DNA of 64,000 nucleotides, from the NCBI GenBank assembly GCA_900556875.1, contig USQQ01000005.1, positions 50,670-114,669 of the forward strand. The letters are read 5' to 3'. The position numbers and the translations under genes are program-made. The DNA comes from an uncultured Collinsella sp. (lineage in GTDB: Bacteria; Actinomycetota; Coriobacteriia; Coriobacteriales; Coriobacteriaceae). Below are positions 51,583 through 60,739 of this stretch, piece by piece; position 1 is the stretch's first letter; each line of letters begins with the position of its first letter. A model generated the notes under the pieces. That model was not told where the DNA came from and did no database searches. It saw only the letters and a list, made by a program, of their open reading frames with translations.

Positions 51583-52332
51583 ATGCAATCTGTTAAAAAA
51601 GCCGCATCCATCGCACTGAGCGTCGTCATGTGGATCATCATCCTGGTGGCGGCCCTGTACGCGTTCACCACGCTCGCCACGCGCGAGGACGGCAGCGTCT
51701 CGGACATCGCCGGCTTCACCCCGCTCGCCGTGCAGTCCGACTCCATGGCGCCCACGTTTAACAAGGGCGACCTCATCATCATCCAAAAGTGCGACACCTC
51801 CAAGCTCGAGGTGGGCGACATCGTGACGTTCCACACCATCATCGACAACGAGTACGCGCTCAACACGCACCGCATCGCCGCGATCGACGAGGTCAACGGC
51901 ATGCGCAGCTTTACCACCAAGGGCGACAACAACGACGTGGCCGATACACATATCATCAGCGACGGTGACATCGTGGGTAAGTACGTGTTTGCGCTGCCGC
52001 AGATGGGCAAGGTCATGGACTTCCTGTCCAGCTCCATGGGCTTCCTCATCGTGATCGTGCTGCCCATGCTGCTGTTCTTTATCTACCAGGTGTATCACCT
52101 TATCGTGGTGGGCATGAACCTTAAGCGCGCCATGGCCGAGGAAGACCGCCTGGCCGCCGCGGCTGCCATCGTGGATGCCGAGGGCAAGGGTGACACCGCC
52201 ACCGTTGCCGCCGATAACGCCGCCGAGCAGCTCGCCCAGGCCGAGGCCAAGCTCGAGGAAGCCCGTCGTTTAAAGGCCGAGGCCGAGGCGGCGATGAACG
52301 CGACCAAGCAGGAGGGTACCGACGGTGAGTGA
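51583..52332 (+). CDS. SipW/ER-type signal peptidase 1
   Basis: A 249-residue membrane peptidase. An N-terminal helix (residues ~8-30) is followed by the catalytic box QSDSMAPTF (Ser54) and, after VGDIVTFHT, the box ALNTHRI (His96). A serine-histidine pair instead of serine-lysine marks the archaeal/ER/SipW class. A second helix lies at ~143-172, then an Ala/Glu-rich cytoplasmic coiled coil to the end, unusual for SipW. In Bacillus, SipW cleaves TasA and TapA; here the four preceding secreted proteins are the obvious substrates. It overlaps the next gene by 8 nt. Confidence 0.88.
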   Translation: MQSVKKAASIALSVVMWIIILVAALYAFTTLATREDGSVSDIAGFTPLAVQSDSMAPTFNKGDLIIIQKCDTSKLEVGDIVTFHTIIDNEYALNTHRIAAIDEVNGMRSFTTKGDNNDVADTHIISDGDIVGKYVFALPQMGKVMDFLSSSMGFLIVIVLPMLLFFIYQVYHLIVVGMNLKRAMAEEDRLAAAAAIVDAEGKGDTATVAADNAAEQLAQAEAKLEEARRLKAEAEAAMNATKQEGTDGE

Positions 52333-54025
52333 GTTTCTGGGATTTGCCTGGGAGCTGCTGGCAAAGGTCGTCTATAACGTCGTTGCCGTCGTGAGCTCTA
52401 TCCTCAACCTGCTGGTGTTTGGCTGGGTTGAGTACTTCAACATCTTTATGACCTACTTCACCACGTTTGACCTGGTGGGCAAGATCGGCGCGGTCATTCT
52501 GTTCGCCATGCTCATCGCGGTCCCCGTGCTGATCGTGGCCATTCTGGTCCACCGCTACCGCATCAACCGCCGCCTGCATCGCGACGACACGTCCAACAAG
52601 GCGCTCTATCGCGAGATCGGCCGCCTGAACAAGCAGGTGCTCGACCTGATGGACGAGAAGAACAAGCTGCTGGCGCTCAAGGTCAATGCCATGGGCGGTA
52701 CCAAGCAGATTCCGTACGTGGGCGCCTCGGCTCTTGCCGACGATCACCTGCCGACGGTGGGCAACGTGGTGGGCGCCGCTGCGGGCGCCGGTGCGCCTGC
52801 GGGCGAGGGCGCCGCGGCGACGGCCGTCATGTCGGGCAACGCGTCGCTCGCGCTCGATGGCGAGGGTGTCAAGGACGCCGCAGCCGCCATGGCCAAGGCC
52901 ACCGTCGAGGCCAAGACCCTTGCCGAGGAAAAAGAGATCGCCCAGGCCAACCGCTTTCCCAAGCTGTCCCTGGTGGACCTTAAGTACCGCGACTGGGAGT
53001 CGCCGGCCTACGACGATGCCATCTCGCTCGAGGACTTTGTCGACAGCTTCCGCGCGTTTGCATGCAGCCAGATGAAGCTTTACTACACGCCCGAAATCAT
53101 CCGCCGCTTTGTGGCCGGCATGGCCGCCTCCAAGCTGCTGATCCTGGAGGGCATCTCGGGTACCGGTAAGACGTCGCTGCCCTACAGCTTTAGCCGCTAC
53201 CTGGACAATCCCGCGACCATCGTGTCGGTACAGCCGAGTTTTCGCGACCGCACTGAGGTGCTGGGCTACTTTAACGAGTTTTCCAAGCGCTTTAACGAGA
53301 CCGAGTTCCTGCGCGCCGTGTACGAGGCAGGCCTTCGCCAGGACCCGTCCATGATCGTGCTCGACGAGATGAACCTCGCCCGCGTGGAGTACTACTTTGC
53401 CGAGATCCTGTCGGTGCTCGAGATGCCCAGCCACGACGAGTGGGTGCTCGACCTGGTGCCCACCCAGTGGGCCGCCGACCCCAAGGCCCTGCACGACGGC
53501 AAGCTCACCATCCCCGATAGCCTGTGGTTCATTGGCACGGCCAACAACGACGACTCCACCTTTACCATCACGGACAAGGTGTACGACCGCGCGATCCCCA
53601 TCGAGCTCAACGAGCGTGCCGACGCGTTTGAGTGCGCGCCGCACGAGCGCGTGCACGTGACGGCCGACCACCTGCAGTATCTGTTCCAAAAGGCCAAGGT
53701 CGAGTACGTGATCGACGACGAGCTGCTCCAGAAGATGCACAAGCTGGACCAGTACCTGCAGACCCGCTTTAAGCTGGCCTTTGGCAACCGTATCATCAAG
53801 CAGATGTACGACTTTATCCCCGTGTACGTGGCGTGCGGCGGCACCGAGCTGGGCGGCATGGACTACATCATCGCCCGCAAGGTGCTTAAGAAGTTTGAGT
53901 CCATGAACGTGAGCTTTGTGCGTGACGAGATGAAGGGCCTGATCGAGTACATCGAGAAGACCTTTGGCGAGGGCGGCCTGCCCGATTCCGTCATGTACCT
54001 GCAGCGGATTCAGAATTTCTACTAA
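52325..54025 (+). CDS. Membrane-anchored McrB-type AAA+ ATPase
   Basis: A 566-residue protein with two N-terminal membrane helices (~12-35 and ~52-76), a linker with coiled coil and an Ala/Gly-rich part (~90-205), and an AAA+ domain from ~240. Walker A is GISGTGKT (276-283), Walker B MIVLDEMNLARVEYYF, sensor I FIGTANNDDSTFTITDKVYD. This is the McrB/MoxR-like (GTP/ATPase) style. Membrane anchoring and the place between secretion genes argue against DNA restriction and for remodelling envelope proteins. The start is GTG, overlapping the peptidase gene by 8 nt, so coupled translation is likely. Confidence 0.83.
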   Translation: MSEFLGFAWELLAKVVYNVVAVVSSILNLLVFGWVEYFNIFMTYFTTFDLVGKIGAVILFAMLIAVPVLIVAILVHRYRINRRLHRDDTSNKALYREIGRLNKQVLDLMDEKNKLLALKVNAMGGTKQIPYVGASALADDHLPTVGNVVGAAAGAGAPAGEGAAATAVMSGNASLALDGEGVKDAAAAMAKATVEAKTLAEEKEIAQANRFPKLSLVDLKYRDWESPAYDDAISLEDFVDSFRAFACSQMKLYYTPEIIRRFVAGMAASKLLILEGISGTGKTSLPYSFSRYLDNPATIVSVQPSFRDRTEVLGYFNEFSKRFNETEFLRAVYEAGLRQDPSMIVLDEMNLARVEYYFAEILSVLEMPSHDEWVLDLVPTQWAADPKALHDGKLTIPDSLWFIGTANNDDSTFTITDKVYDRAIPIELNERADAFECAPHERVHVTADHLQYLFQKAKVEYVIDDELLQKMHKLDQYLQTRFKLAFGNRIIKQMYDFIPVYVACGGTELGGMDYIIARKVLKKFESMNVSFVRDEMKGLIEYIEKTFGEGGLPDSVMYLQRIQNFY

Positions 54026-54035
54026 TGTCGTAAGC

Positions 54036-54064
54036 GCGGGGCGATGTGGTGTCGCCCCGCTCCT
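54036..54064 (+). terminator. Hairpin between the ATPase and DUF2357 genes
   Basis: GCGGGGCGA (54036-54044) pairs with TCGCCCCGC (54052-54060), followed by TCCTTTCCC. The T run is weak; partial termination is likely. Confidence 0.65.
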
Positions 54065-54095
54065 TTCCCGATCGATCCAATCTATGGAGTAACCC

Positions 54096-56342
54096 ATGTC
54101 CGAGACCATTCAGGACCTCTATACCAGCTTCTCTGAGCAGATGGAGCCCATCCAGGAGGACAGCCGCTACTTCCGCTATCTGTTTGAGATGGCGCAGGCA
54201 TCGGGCACCACGATCGAGCAGCAGCGCGAGGAGCTCGTCAAGGTGGTGGACGAGGAATGGATCAGCATGATCGAGGACTCGCTCGACGCCATCAACACCA
54301 TTATCGAAAAGCCGCGCCGCTTTATCACCACCGAGGAAGAGGTGGTGCCGGTCTCGCTCGCCAAAAAGATCAGCGCCGACAGCGTCCGTCATCTGAGCCA
54401 GAACACGCAGTTCCTGGCGCCGAGCGACGATGGCGGCGTCCACCCCACGCGCATCCTCAACGTCAATACCGTTGAGACCTACGACCTGTACGAGAACCGC
54501 TTTATCTACCATCTGATTCAGCGTCTGCTGACGTTTGTGGATAAGCGCACCGACGTGATCTTTTGGTCGACGGGCAACGAGATCCGCAACCGCTTTAAGA
54601 TGCACAGCAAGATCGACGATGCGTACGAGGAGATCGAGTACAACGTCGAGATGACGGTCAAAAACCGCCAGAGCTTTGCCGAGAACGACGCCGACAACAT
54701 GGACGTCTTTATGCGCATCGACCGCGTGCGCCGTCTGGTCATGGCGCTGCGCGGCGCGTCGTTCTGCCAGATCATGAACGGCTGCAGTGCGGTTCGCAGC
54801 CCCATTCAGCGCACCAACCTCATCATGAAAGACCCCAACTACCGCAAGTGCTACCAGCTGTGGCAGTTTATGGAGCGCTACGACAAGGTGGGTTACAACA
54901 TCGACGTGCAGCAGCAGGCGCTGGCGTTCGACGACGAGTACATGGTGCAGATGTACACCAACCTCATCAACAACTACACCGTCTTTAAGAGCCTGACCGA
55001 CGACGAGCGCAACCTGCAGGAGCTTGAGAGCGTGCAACACGCGCCGGTGGCGCCCAAGTTTATTAAAGAGATCAAGGAGGTGCAGGTCGATAGCCCCGAC
55101 CTGCCCGATGTTGAGGTTCGTCGTGTGTTTGTGGAGGAGGTCACGCAGGCCCAGCTCGATGCCGAGCAGGCGCTGGCCGAGGCCCGCGAGCAGATTGAGG
55201 AGCTCCAGGGGCAGCTGAAGTCCTGGAAAGTGCAGGCGCACGCGCTGACCGATGAGCGCGACGATCTGGTAGATGAACTGGACGAGGCTAAGACACGCGA
55301 GCTGGCGTTGACGCAGCGCGCACAGATTGCCGAGGCCGATGTCGAGGAACTGCGCGCCTCGCTGGAGGATGTCGAGGCCGGTAAAAAAGCTGCCGAGGAT
55401 GCCGCTGCAGAAGCACGTGAGACCGCGGCGGCTCAGCTTGAGCGGATGCGCGCCGAGGCCGATGCCGAGGTCTCAGTCGCCCGCGCCGACGCGGACGCCA
55501 AGGTTGCTGCCGCCGAGCAGGCGGCTTCCGAGCAGGTCGCGCAGGTTAAGAGCGATGCTACTGCGGCCCTGGCCGCCAAGACGGCGGCCGACGCTGCCGA
55601 GCTGCAGGCCACCAAGGACACTGCTGCGGCCGAGCTCGCCGCCGTGCGCGAGGCCTCTGCCAAGGAGATGGCCGAGCTGCATGCCAAGTTGGACGCCGCC
55701 AAGCTGCAGATCGAGGAAGTGCAGCTGACGGCCGAACGCGATGCTCGCGCCGCGCAGGAGGCGGCCGACGCCTCGGCAGCCGCAGCGGAGCAGGCGCTCG
55801 CCGACACCGTTGCCGCGGCTGAGGCGAAGGTCTCCGCCGCCCAGCAGGCCGCCGATGCCGCAATCGATGCTGCCCGCGTTGCTGCCGACTCTGCCGTTGA
55901 GCAGGCTGCGGTGGATGCCAACGAAAAGGTCGCCGCCGCTGCCGCCGAGCGCGACACCGCCACGCGTGCCGCCGAGGAGGCCCGTGCCGACGCCGATGCA
56001 CGCATTGCCGCGGCCGAGCTCGAGGCGGGGGAGCGCATCGAGCAGGAGGTCGCCGCCGTCCGTGCCGCTTGCGAGCGCGAGGTCGAAGCTGCTCGCGCGG
56101 AGATGCAGCAGCGCCTGGACGCGCTGGCGCAAGAGCTGGAGCGGGCCGAGCGCAACCGTGAGCGTGCCGAGCGCCGCGCCGAGGGCAACAGCCTGTCGCG
56201 CTATCTGCTGGCTCGCTTGCGCGGCGAGGCTGGCGAGGGTGTGGCCACCGCGCCTGACGAGGATGGCGCTTCTGCGGCGGATGCCACCGAGGCCGAGGTC
56301 GCTGCCGACCCCGAGACTTCCGCAAAGGACGACGGCAAGTGA
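54096..56342 (+). CDS. DUF2357-like protein with long C-terminal coiled coil
   Basis: A 748-residue protein. Residues 1-~330 resemble DUF2357, which usually accompanies McrB-type ATPases (TRILNVNTVETYDLYENRFI, YHLIQRLLTFVDKR, NLIMKDPNYRKCYQLWQFME). From ~345 to ~690 there is a continuous Ala/Glu/Asp-rich coiled coil, long enough for a rod of roughly 50 nm if unbroken. The end is acidic. I cannot see a clear PD-(D/E)xK nuclease core. It could be the partner of the membrane ATPase, spanning the cytoplasm as a scaffold. No signal peptide or membrane helix. The next gene overlaps its stop (TGATG). Confidence 0.75.
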   Translation: MSETIQDLYTSFSEQMEPIQEDSRYFRYLFEMAQASGTTIEQQREELVKVVDEEWISMIEDSLDAINTIIEKPRRFITTEEEVVPVSLAKKISADSVRHLSQNTQFLAPSDDGGVHPTRILNVNTVETYDLYENRFIYHLIQRLLTFVDKRTDVIFWSTGNEIRNRFKMHSKIDDAYEEIEYNVEMTVKNRQSFAENDADNMDVFMRIDRVRRLVMALRGASFCQIMNGCSAVRSPIQRTNLIMKDPNYRKCYQLWQFMERYDKVGYNIDVQQQALAFDDEYMVQMYTNLINNYTVFKSLTDDERNLQELESVQHAPVAPKFIKEIKEVQVDSPDLPDVEVRRVFVEEVTQAQLDAEQALAEAREQIEELQGQLKSWKVQAHALTDERDDLVDELDEAKTRELALTQRAQIAEADVEELRASLEDVEAGKKAAEDAAAEARETAAAQLERMRAEADAEVSVARADADAKVAAAEQAASEQVAQVKSDATAALAAKTAADAAELQATKDTAAAELAAVREASAKEMAELHAKLDAAKLQIEEVQLTAERDARAAQEAADASAAAAEQALADTVAAAEAKVSAAQQAADAAIDAARVAADSAVEQAAVDANEKVAAAAAERDTATRAAEEARADADARIAAAELEAGERIEQEVAAVRAACEREVEAARAEMQQRLDALAQELERAERNRERAERRAEGNSLSRYLLARLRGEAGEGVATAPDEDGASAADATEAEVAADPETSAKDDGK

Positions 56343-57046
56343 TGAAGCACGTGCTCCGCGTGATCAACGTGTTAGCGACCGTGGTGATCCTCGTCGCCTT
56401 TGTGGTGCTGCTGCGCACGGTGTTCACGCCCGCCGGCGAGATCCCCACCATCATGGGCTACGGCTTTATGCGTACGCTGACCGGCTCGATGGAGCCGGCG
56501 ATTCCCGTGCACTCGTTTATCGTCGTCGATACCGACAACAGCCAGGCCTACCAGGTGGGCGATATCATCACCTTCCATTCGTCCGATGACGTGCTGGAGG
56601 GTTCGCTCAACACGCACCGCATCGTATCCGTGGAGGCCGCGTCCGACGGCTCGCCGGTCTACCGCACCAAGGGTGACGCCAATCCGGTCGAGGACGCCGC
56701 ACCCGTGCCCGCCGCCGACGTGGTGGGCCGCGTGGTCTTTGTCTCGGCAGGCCTGGGCGTTGTGGTGTCGCTGCTCACCAATCCGCTGCTGTTCTTTCCG
56801 TTTATCGTGGTGCCGCTGATCGTGCTGCTGGTGCTCGAAATTCGCCATATGGTCAAGACCACGCAAGAGGTGGCGCGCGCTGAAGACGAGGCTGCCTTGC
56901 GCGCGGCCGTGGAGCAGATTCGCGAAAAGCGCCGCCGCGAGCAGGAGAGCCAGGACGGCGCCAAGGAGCAGGTCGACGGTGAGGATGCCCAGGGAAGCGC
57001 GGAGGCCGACCCCGGCGCCCCAGACGATTCCAACCGCTCGGCATAG
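56342..57046 (+). CDS. SipW/ER-type signal peptidase 2
   Basis: A 234-residue peptidase with the same plan as the first: helix at ~6-28, catalytic LTGSMEPAI (Ser49), VGDIITFHS, SLNTHRI (His92), second helix at ~135-160, then a charged coiled-coil tail (residues ~165-234). The ATG lies in the TGATG overlap with the DUF2357-like gene, so they are translationally coupled. Two SipW-like enzymes in one locus suggest different substrates or a heteromeric unit. Confidence 0.88.
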   Translation: MKHVLRVINVLATVVILVAFVVLLRTVFTPAGEIPTIMGYGFMRTLTGSMEPAIPVHSFIVVDTDNSQAYQVGDIITFHSSDDVLEGSLNTHRIVSVEAASDGSPVYRTKGDANPVEDAAPVPAADVVGRVVFVSAGLGVVVSLLTNPLLFFPFIVVPLIVLLVLEIRHMVKTTQEVARAEDEAALRAAVEQIREKRRREQESQDGAKEQVDGEDAQGSAEADPGAPDDSNRSA

Positions 57047-57171
57047 CTCTTCGGTGCCTTTCGTCCCTGCAATTTGGATGCTCGTAGATGTTCCGAATCG
57101 CCCGCATTTCCGTATCAATATTCGTGCTACAGTTTGAGCGCTTTGTTGCCAATTGATTTCTGGGGAGTGGA

Positions 57172-58194
57172 ATGGAACAGGAGCGCACAGCGCAGCGTGC
57201 ACGTGAAAGGGCTTCGGTGCCGATGACGGCGGCGGCCGATTTTGTCGTGCCCGAGGGAACTGACGAGCTGAGCCGCAGCACCCGCCGCGCATGGCGCGAC
57301 CGCCTCAACGATGCCCAGACGCGCAAGATGGCCCTGGGCACGCTCGCCGCGTTTGCCGGCGGTACGTTTTGGGGTTTTTCTGGCACCAGTGCCAGCTACC
57401 TCTTTGACGTGTGCCATATCGAGACATTTTGGCTGATGAGCGTGCGCCAAGTTATCGCTGGCCTGCTCTTTATGTTCGTCGTGCTCAGAAAAGATCGCGA
57501 CCGCCTGGTCAGGCTGTGGACCACCCCTGCCGATCGCAAGCAGCTCATCCTATTTACGATCTTTGGCCTGCTGTTCAACCAGCTTTGCTATCTGTCAGCC
57601 GTGCGCCTGACCAACGCGGGCACCGCGACCGTCTTCCAGTGCCTGCAGCTGGTGGTCGTCATGGGGTATGCCTGCGTCACCGCGCATCGACTGCCGCGCA
57701 CGCGCGAGGCTCTTGGCATTTTGCTCGCATTGGGCGGAACGTTTTTGATCGCCACGGGCGGCGACCCCAGTACGCTCAGCATCTCGCCGATGGGCCTGCT
57801 CGCGGGCCTTTTGTGCGCAGTGGGCGGTGCCTGCATAGCAATCATCCCTGCCGGAATCCTCAACAAATACGGTAGCCCGGTCGTCACGGGCTCGGCCATG
57901 CTTTCGGCGGGAATCGTGATGAGTATCTTTACCCAGCCGTGGGCGCATATGCCGGCGCTCGGCCCCTCGGGTGTCGGCGCGCTCGCGATATTTATTGTGG
58001 TGGGGTCGTTCTTCGCCTATATGTTCTACATGCAGGGCGTTAAGGAGATTGGCTCGGTGCGCGCGAGCCTCCTTGGAACCATGGAGCCGGTTTCGGCCAC
58101 CATCACCAGCGCCCTTATGCTGGGAACGGTGTTTTTGCCCACCGACCTGGCGGGCTTTGCCATGATTATCGCGATGGTGTTTTTGACGGTGTAG
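57172..58194 (+). CDS. EamA/DMT family permease
   Basis: A 340-residue transporter with ten membrane helices in two EamA repeats, after an N-terminal soluble extension of ~55 residues (MEQERTAQRARERASVPMTA onward). Features: GTFWGFSGTSASYLF, RLTNAGTATVFQCLQLVVVM, VGSFFAYMFYMQGVKEIGSV. The substrate is unknown. GGGGAG precedes the ATG. It ends after IIAMVFLTV without the usual tail. Probably independent of the secretion cluster. Confidence 0.85.
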   Translation: MEQERTAQRARERASVPMTAAADFVVPEGTDELSRSTRRAWRDRLNDAQTRKMALGTLAAFAGGTFWGFSGTSASYLFDVCHIETFWLMSVRQVIAGLLFMFVVLRKDRDRLVRLWTTPADRKQLILFTIFGLLFNQLCYLSAVRLTNAGTATVFQCLQLVVVMGYACVTAHRLPRTREALGILLALGGTFLIATGGDPSTLSISPMGLLAGLLCAVGGACIAIIPAGILNKYGSPVVTGSAMLSAGIVMSIFTQPWAHMPALGPSGVGALAIFIVVGSFFAYMFYMQGVKEIGSVRASLLGTMEPVSATITSALMLGTVFLPTDLAGFAMIIAMVFLTV

Positions 58195-58343
58195 CTGGCG
58201 CCGCCGCCAGGACGGAAAAGGTGTTGTGCCGCATTTTCGCCAATTGATGTCCGTGTCTGGAGTTTAGCTGTCGATGCTCAAAATGCCATAAACTAGTAAC
58301 GTTATGGACTTTTTCATTGCGACTCAATTGCGAGGATTTCTTT

Positions 58344-60656
58344 ATGGCTGGTAATCACTTTAAGGGCAGCGATAGCGGCCGTCCTGCAGTTCCGCCGCGT
58401 CCGAACGGGGCTGGTAAGGCCGGCACGCCGGGCGGCGCTGGACAGGGCGGTTCCGGTAAGCGCGTGTCCCCGGGCGAGACGGCGATGTTTACCGCTCTGT
58501 ACGAGCAGTCTCAAAAGGCAAAAAAGACCGGCCGTGCAAGAGGGAATGTCTTTGCGGGCGGTGCAACCTCCGCGTCGCAGCCGAGCGGGGCTCCTTCGGT
58601 ACCTGCGAACAACGCAGGTGCTGCCAACGCCGCAAATGCCGCCGGCAACGTTAATGCCGGCAAGGCCGCCAACAATACTCCCTCTGCCGGTGGCGCGGGG
58701 CTTACGGGTAACCTTGGTACGATTTACACCGGTGCCTCCGAGACTGGCACGTTCGCCCGCCTGGATGATAGCGGTGCCGAGTTTGCGGGCTCGGGTTCCA
58801 AGGAAGATTATTACGATTTTGGCTTGAACTACGGTAGCGACGCTTCGTCGAGTTCGACCTCTGACGGTCTGGTCCGTCATCGCCATCGCAAGGGCGAGCG
58901 CAAAAAGCGTCACACCGGCGCCATTGTTGCCGCTGTGGTCGCGGTGCTTCTCGTTGCGCTTGGCGCAAGCGGCTTTATGCTGCTTAACTCGGCAAAGACC
59001 GTAAAGAGCGAAGCGAAGGAGGCTGTCGAGATCGTCGGTGGCCTTAAGGACAAGGTCACGTCGGGCGATTTTTCGACGCTGCCTGACGACGCGAAGAAGA
59101 TCGATGAGCTCTGCGACAGCATGAAGGCGGAGACCTCGAGCCCGCTGTGGACGGCGGCTTCGTTTATTCCGGTGTATGGCGGCGACATCAATGCGGCCCG
59201 CACCATGATCGACGCCCTGTCCGATGTCTCGAGCAACGCGCTGGTTCCCATGGCCGACAACCTTTCGCAGGCCACGCCCGGCAAGTTGTTTCAGGACGGC
59301 ATGATTAACGTGTCCGCGCTGCAGGCCGTTGCCGATTCGCTTTCCGATAGCTCAAAGGTGTTCAAGAGCGCCAACGAGAAGGTCCAGGGCATTGGCGATA
59401 CTCATATTTCCCAGGTGACCGAGCTGGTCGATAAGGCCAAGGACGGCTTTGCCACCCTCAACGGCGCGGTTGACGCGGCGGAGAAGGTCGCCCCCGTCCT
59501 TCCCCAGATGCTCGGCGCCAACGGCCAGACGCGCAACTACCTTGTGTACGCCATGAACAACGTCGAGATTCGTGCCTGCGGCGGCTTTGGCGGTTCGCAG
59601 GGCCTGATTTCGGTCACCGACGGCCAGATGTCGATTGGCGAGTTTGTTCCCCGCATTGGACTCAGCGAGGATGAGGCAGTCGAGAGCGTCGACGAAGAGG
59701 ATGAGGCGCTGTTCGGCAACCACAGTAACCTGTACAACTCGGGCAATACCTATTCGCCTGATTGGCCCCGCAACTCGCAGCGTGTCGCAGCCCTGTGGAA
59801 ATCTCAATATGGCCAGGACGTTGACGGCGTCGTGGGTATCGACCCGGTGTTCCTGCAGTATCTGCTGGGCCTGGTCGGTAACGTGTCGCTGCCCGACGGA
59901 ACGGTTGTCGACGGCACCAACGCCGCAAAGGTCCTCATGCACGATGTGTACTGGAACTATCCGGTCGAGGAGTCGGACGGTATCTTTGCGGCTGTTGCCA
60001 GCGCCGCCTTCGACAAGATCCTTGGCGGTATCGGCGATGTCGATGTTACGAAGCTTGTCAGCGCCGTTGAGCGCGGTGCCGAAGAGGGCCGCCTGATCGC
60101 GTGGATGAAAAACGATGACGAGCAGAACGCTATCAAGGAGATGAACATCGACGCCTCGCTGCCCGATCCGGATGACCCGAGTGAAGATCCCGTTGCTGGT
60201 GTCTACTTTAACAACCTGAGCTTCTCCAAGCTCGACTGGTACCTGAATGCCGATACGCAGATTGGCCAGGGCATCAAGAACGGTGACGGCACATGCTCGT
60301 ATCGCATCACCGTTACCCTGACGAACATCATGACGCAGGAGGAGGCCGGCAAGCTGCCCGACTACGTCGCGGCGAGCGCGCCTGATGCCGCGCGCGACGA
60401 CGAACGTCTGAATGTCTCGTTGTTTGCCCCGACGGGCGGCAACATTACTGGCCTGACCGTCGAGGGCACCCAGTTTGGTCTTGGCGCCGCTACGTGGCAT
60501 GGAATCCCCTTCTATTCGGGCACCGTTGACCTGCATGCTGGCGAGACGACGACGATCACATATACGCTGACCACGTCAGCCGAGGCGGGGGACAAGCCGC
60601 TTACGCTGCGTCAGACTCCTACATGCCAGGCGGCTCGCGACAGCGCGTCGGCGTAG
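58344..60656 (+). CDS. DUF4012 domain membrane protein
   Basis: A 770-residue protein. A long disordered N-terminus (residues 1-~195, Gly/Ala/Asn/Ser-rich) faces the cytoplasm; one membrane helix (AIVAAVVAVLLVALGASGFM, ~197-216) follows; the large outer part contains the DUF4012 signature GVVGIDPVFLQYLLGLVGNV then SLPDGTVVDGTNAAKVLMHD. DUF4012 proteins are often found near cell-surface polymer genes in Actinobacteria; their function is unknown. It precedes glmM, which feeds cell-wall precursor synthesis. GAGGA precedes ATG 58344. Confidence 0.85.
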   Translation: MAGNHFKGSDSGRPAVPPRPNGAGKAGTPGGAGQGGSGKRVSPGETAMFTALYEQSQKAKKTGRARGNVFAGGATSASQPSGAPSVPANNAGAANAANAAGNVNAGKAANNTPSAGGAGLTGNLGTIYTGASETGTFARLDDSGAEFAGSGSKEDYYDFGLNYGSDASSSSTSDGLVRHRHRKGERKKRHTGAIVAAVVAVLLVALGASGFMLLNSAKTVKSEAKEAVEIVGGLKDKVTSGDFSTLPDDAKKIDELCDSMKAETSSPLWTAASFIPVYGGDINAARTMIDALSDVSSNALVPMADNLSQATPGKLFQDGMINVSALQAVADSLSDSSKVFKSANEKVQGIGDTHISQVTELVDKAKDGFATLNGAVDAAEKVAPVLPQMLGANGQTRNYLVYAMNNVEIRACGGFGGSQGLISVTDGQMSIGEFVPRIGLSEDEAVESVDEEDEALFGNHSNLYNSGNTYSPDWPRNSQRVAALWKSQYGQDVDGVVGIDPVFLQYLLGLVGNVSLPDGTVVDGTNAAKVLMHDVYWNYPVEESDGIFAAVASAAFDKILGGIGDVDVTKLVSAVERGAEEGRLIAWMKNDDEQNAIKEMNIDASLPDPDDPSEDPVAGVYFNNLSFSKLDWYLNADTQIGQGIKNGDGTCSYRITVTLTNIMTQEEAGKLPDYVAASAPDAARDDERLNVSLFAPTGGNITGLTVEGTQFGLGAATWHGIPFYSGTVDLHAGETTTITYTLTTSAEAGDKPLTLRQTPTCQAARDSASA

Positions 60657-60693
60657 GGTTTTTCTGGTAGCGCAGATAATCGAGTACCATTTT

Positions 60694-60726
60694 GGGGCGG
60701 ACAGGCAATCTGTTCGCCCCTATTTT
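60694..60726 (+). terminator. Terminator between the DUF4012 gene and glmM
   Basis: GGGGCGGACAG (60694-60704) pairs with CTGTTCGCCCC (60710-60720), one G-U or mismatch, followed by TATTTTG. It lies immediately before the glmM ribosome site (AAGGAG), so it could also regulate glmM. Confidence 0.8.
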
Positions 60727-60739
60727 GTAAGGAGAGCGC

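Noticed and set aside
55433..56188. Ala/Ser-rich minus-strand frames opposite the coiled coil
   Set aside because: They arise from the repetitive GCC/GAG codons of the coiled-coil gene.
52325..56342. Plain McrBC-type restriction system
   Set aside because: The ATPase has two membrane helices, the partner has a long coiled coil with no visible nuclease core, and both are flanked by signal peptidases.
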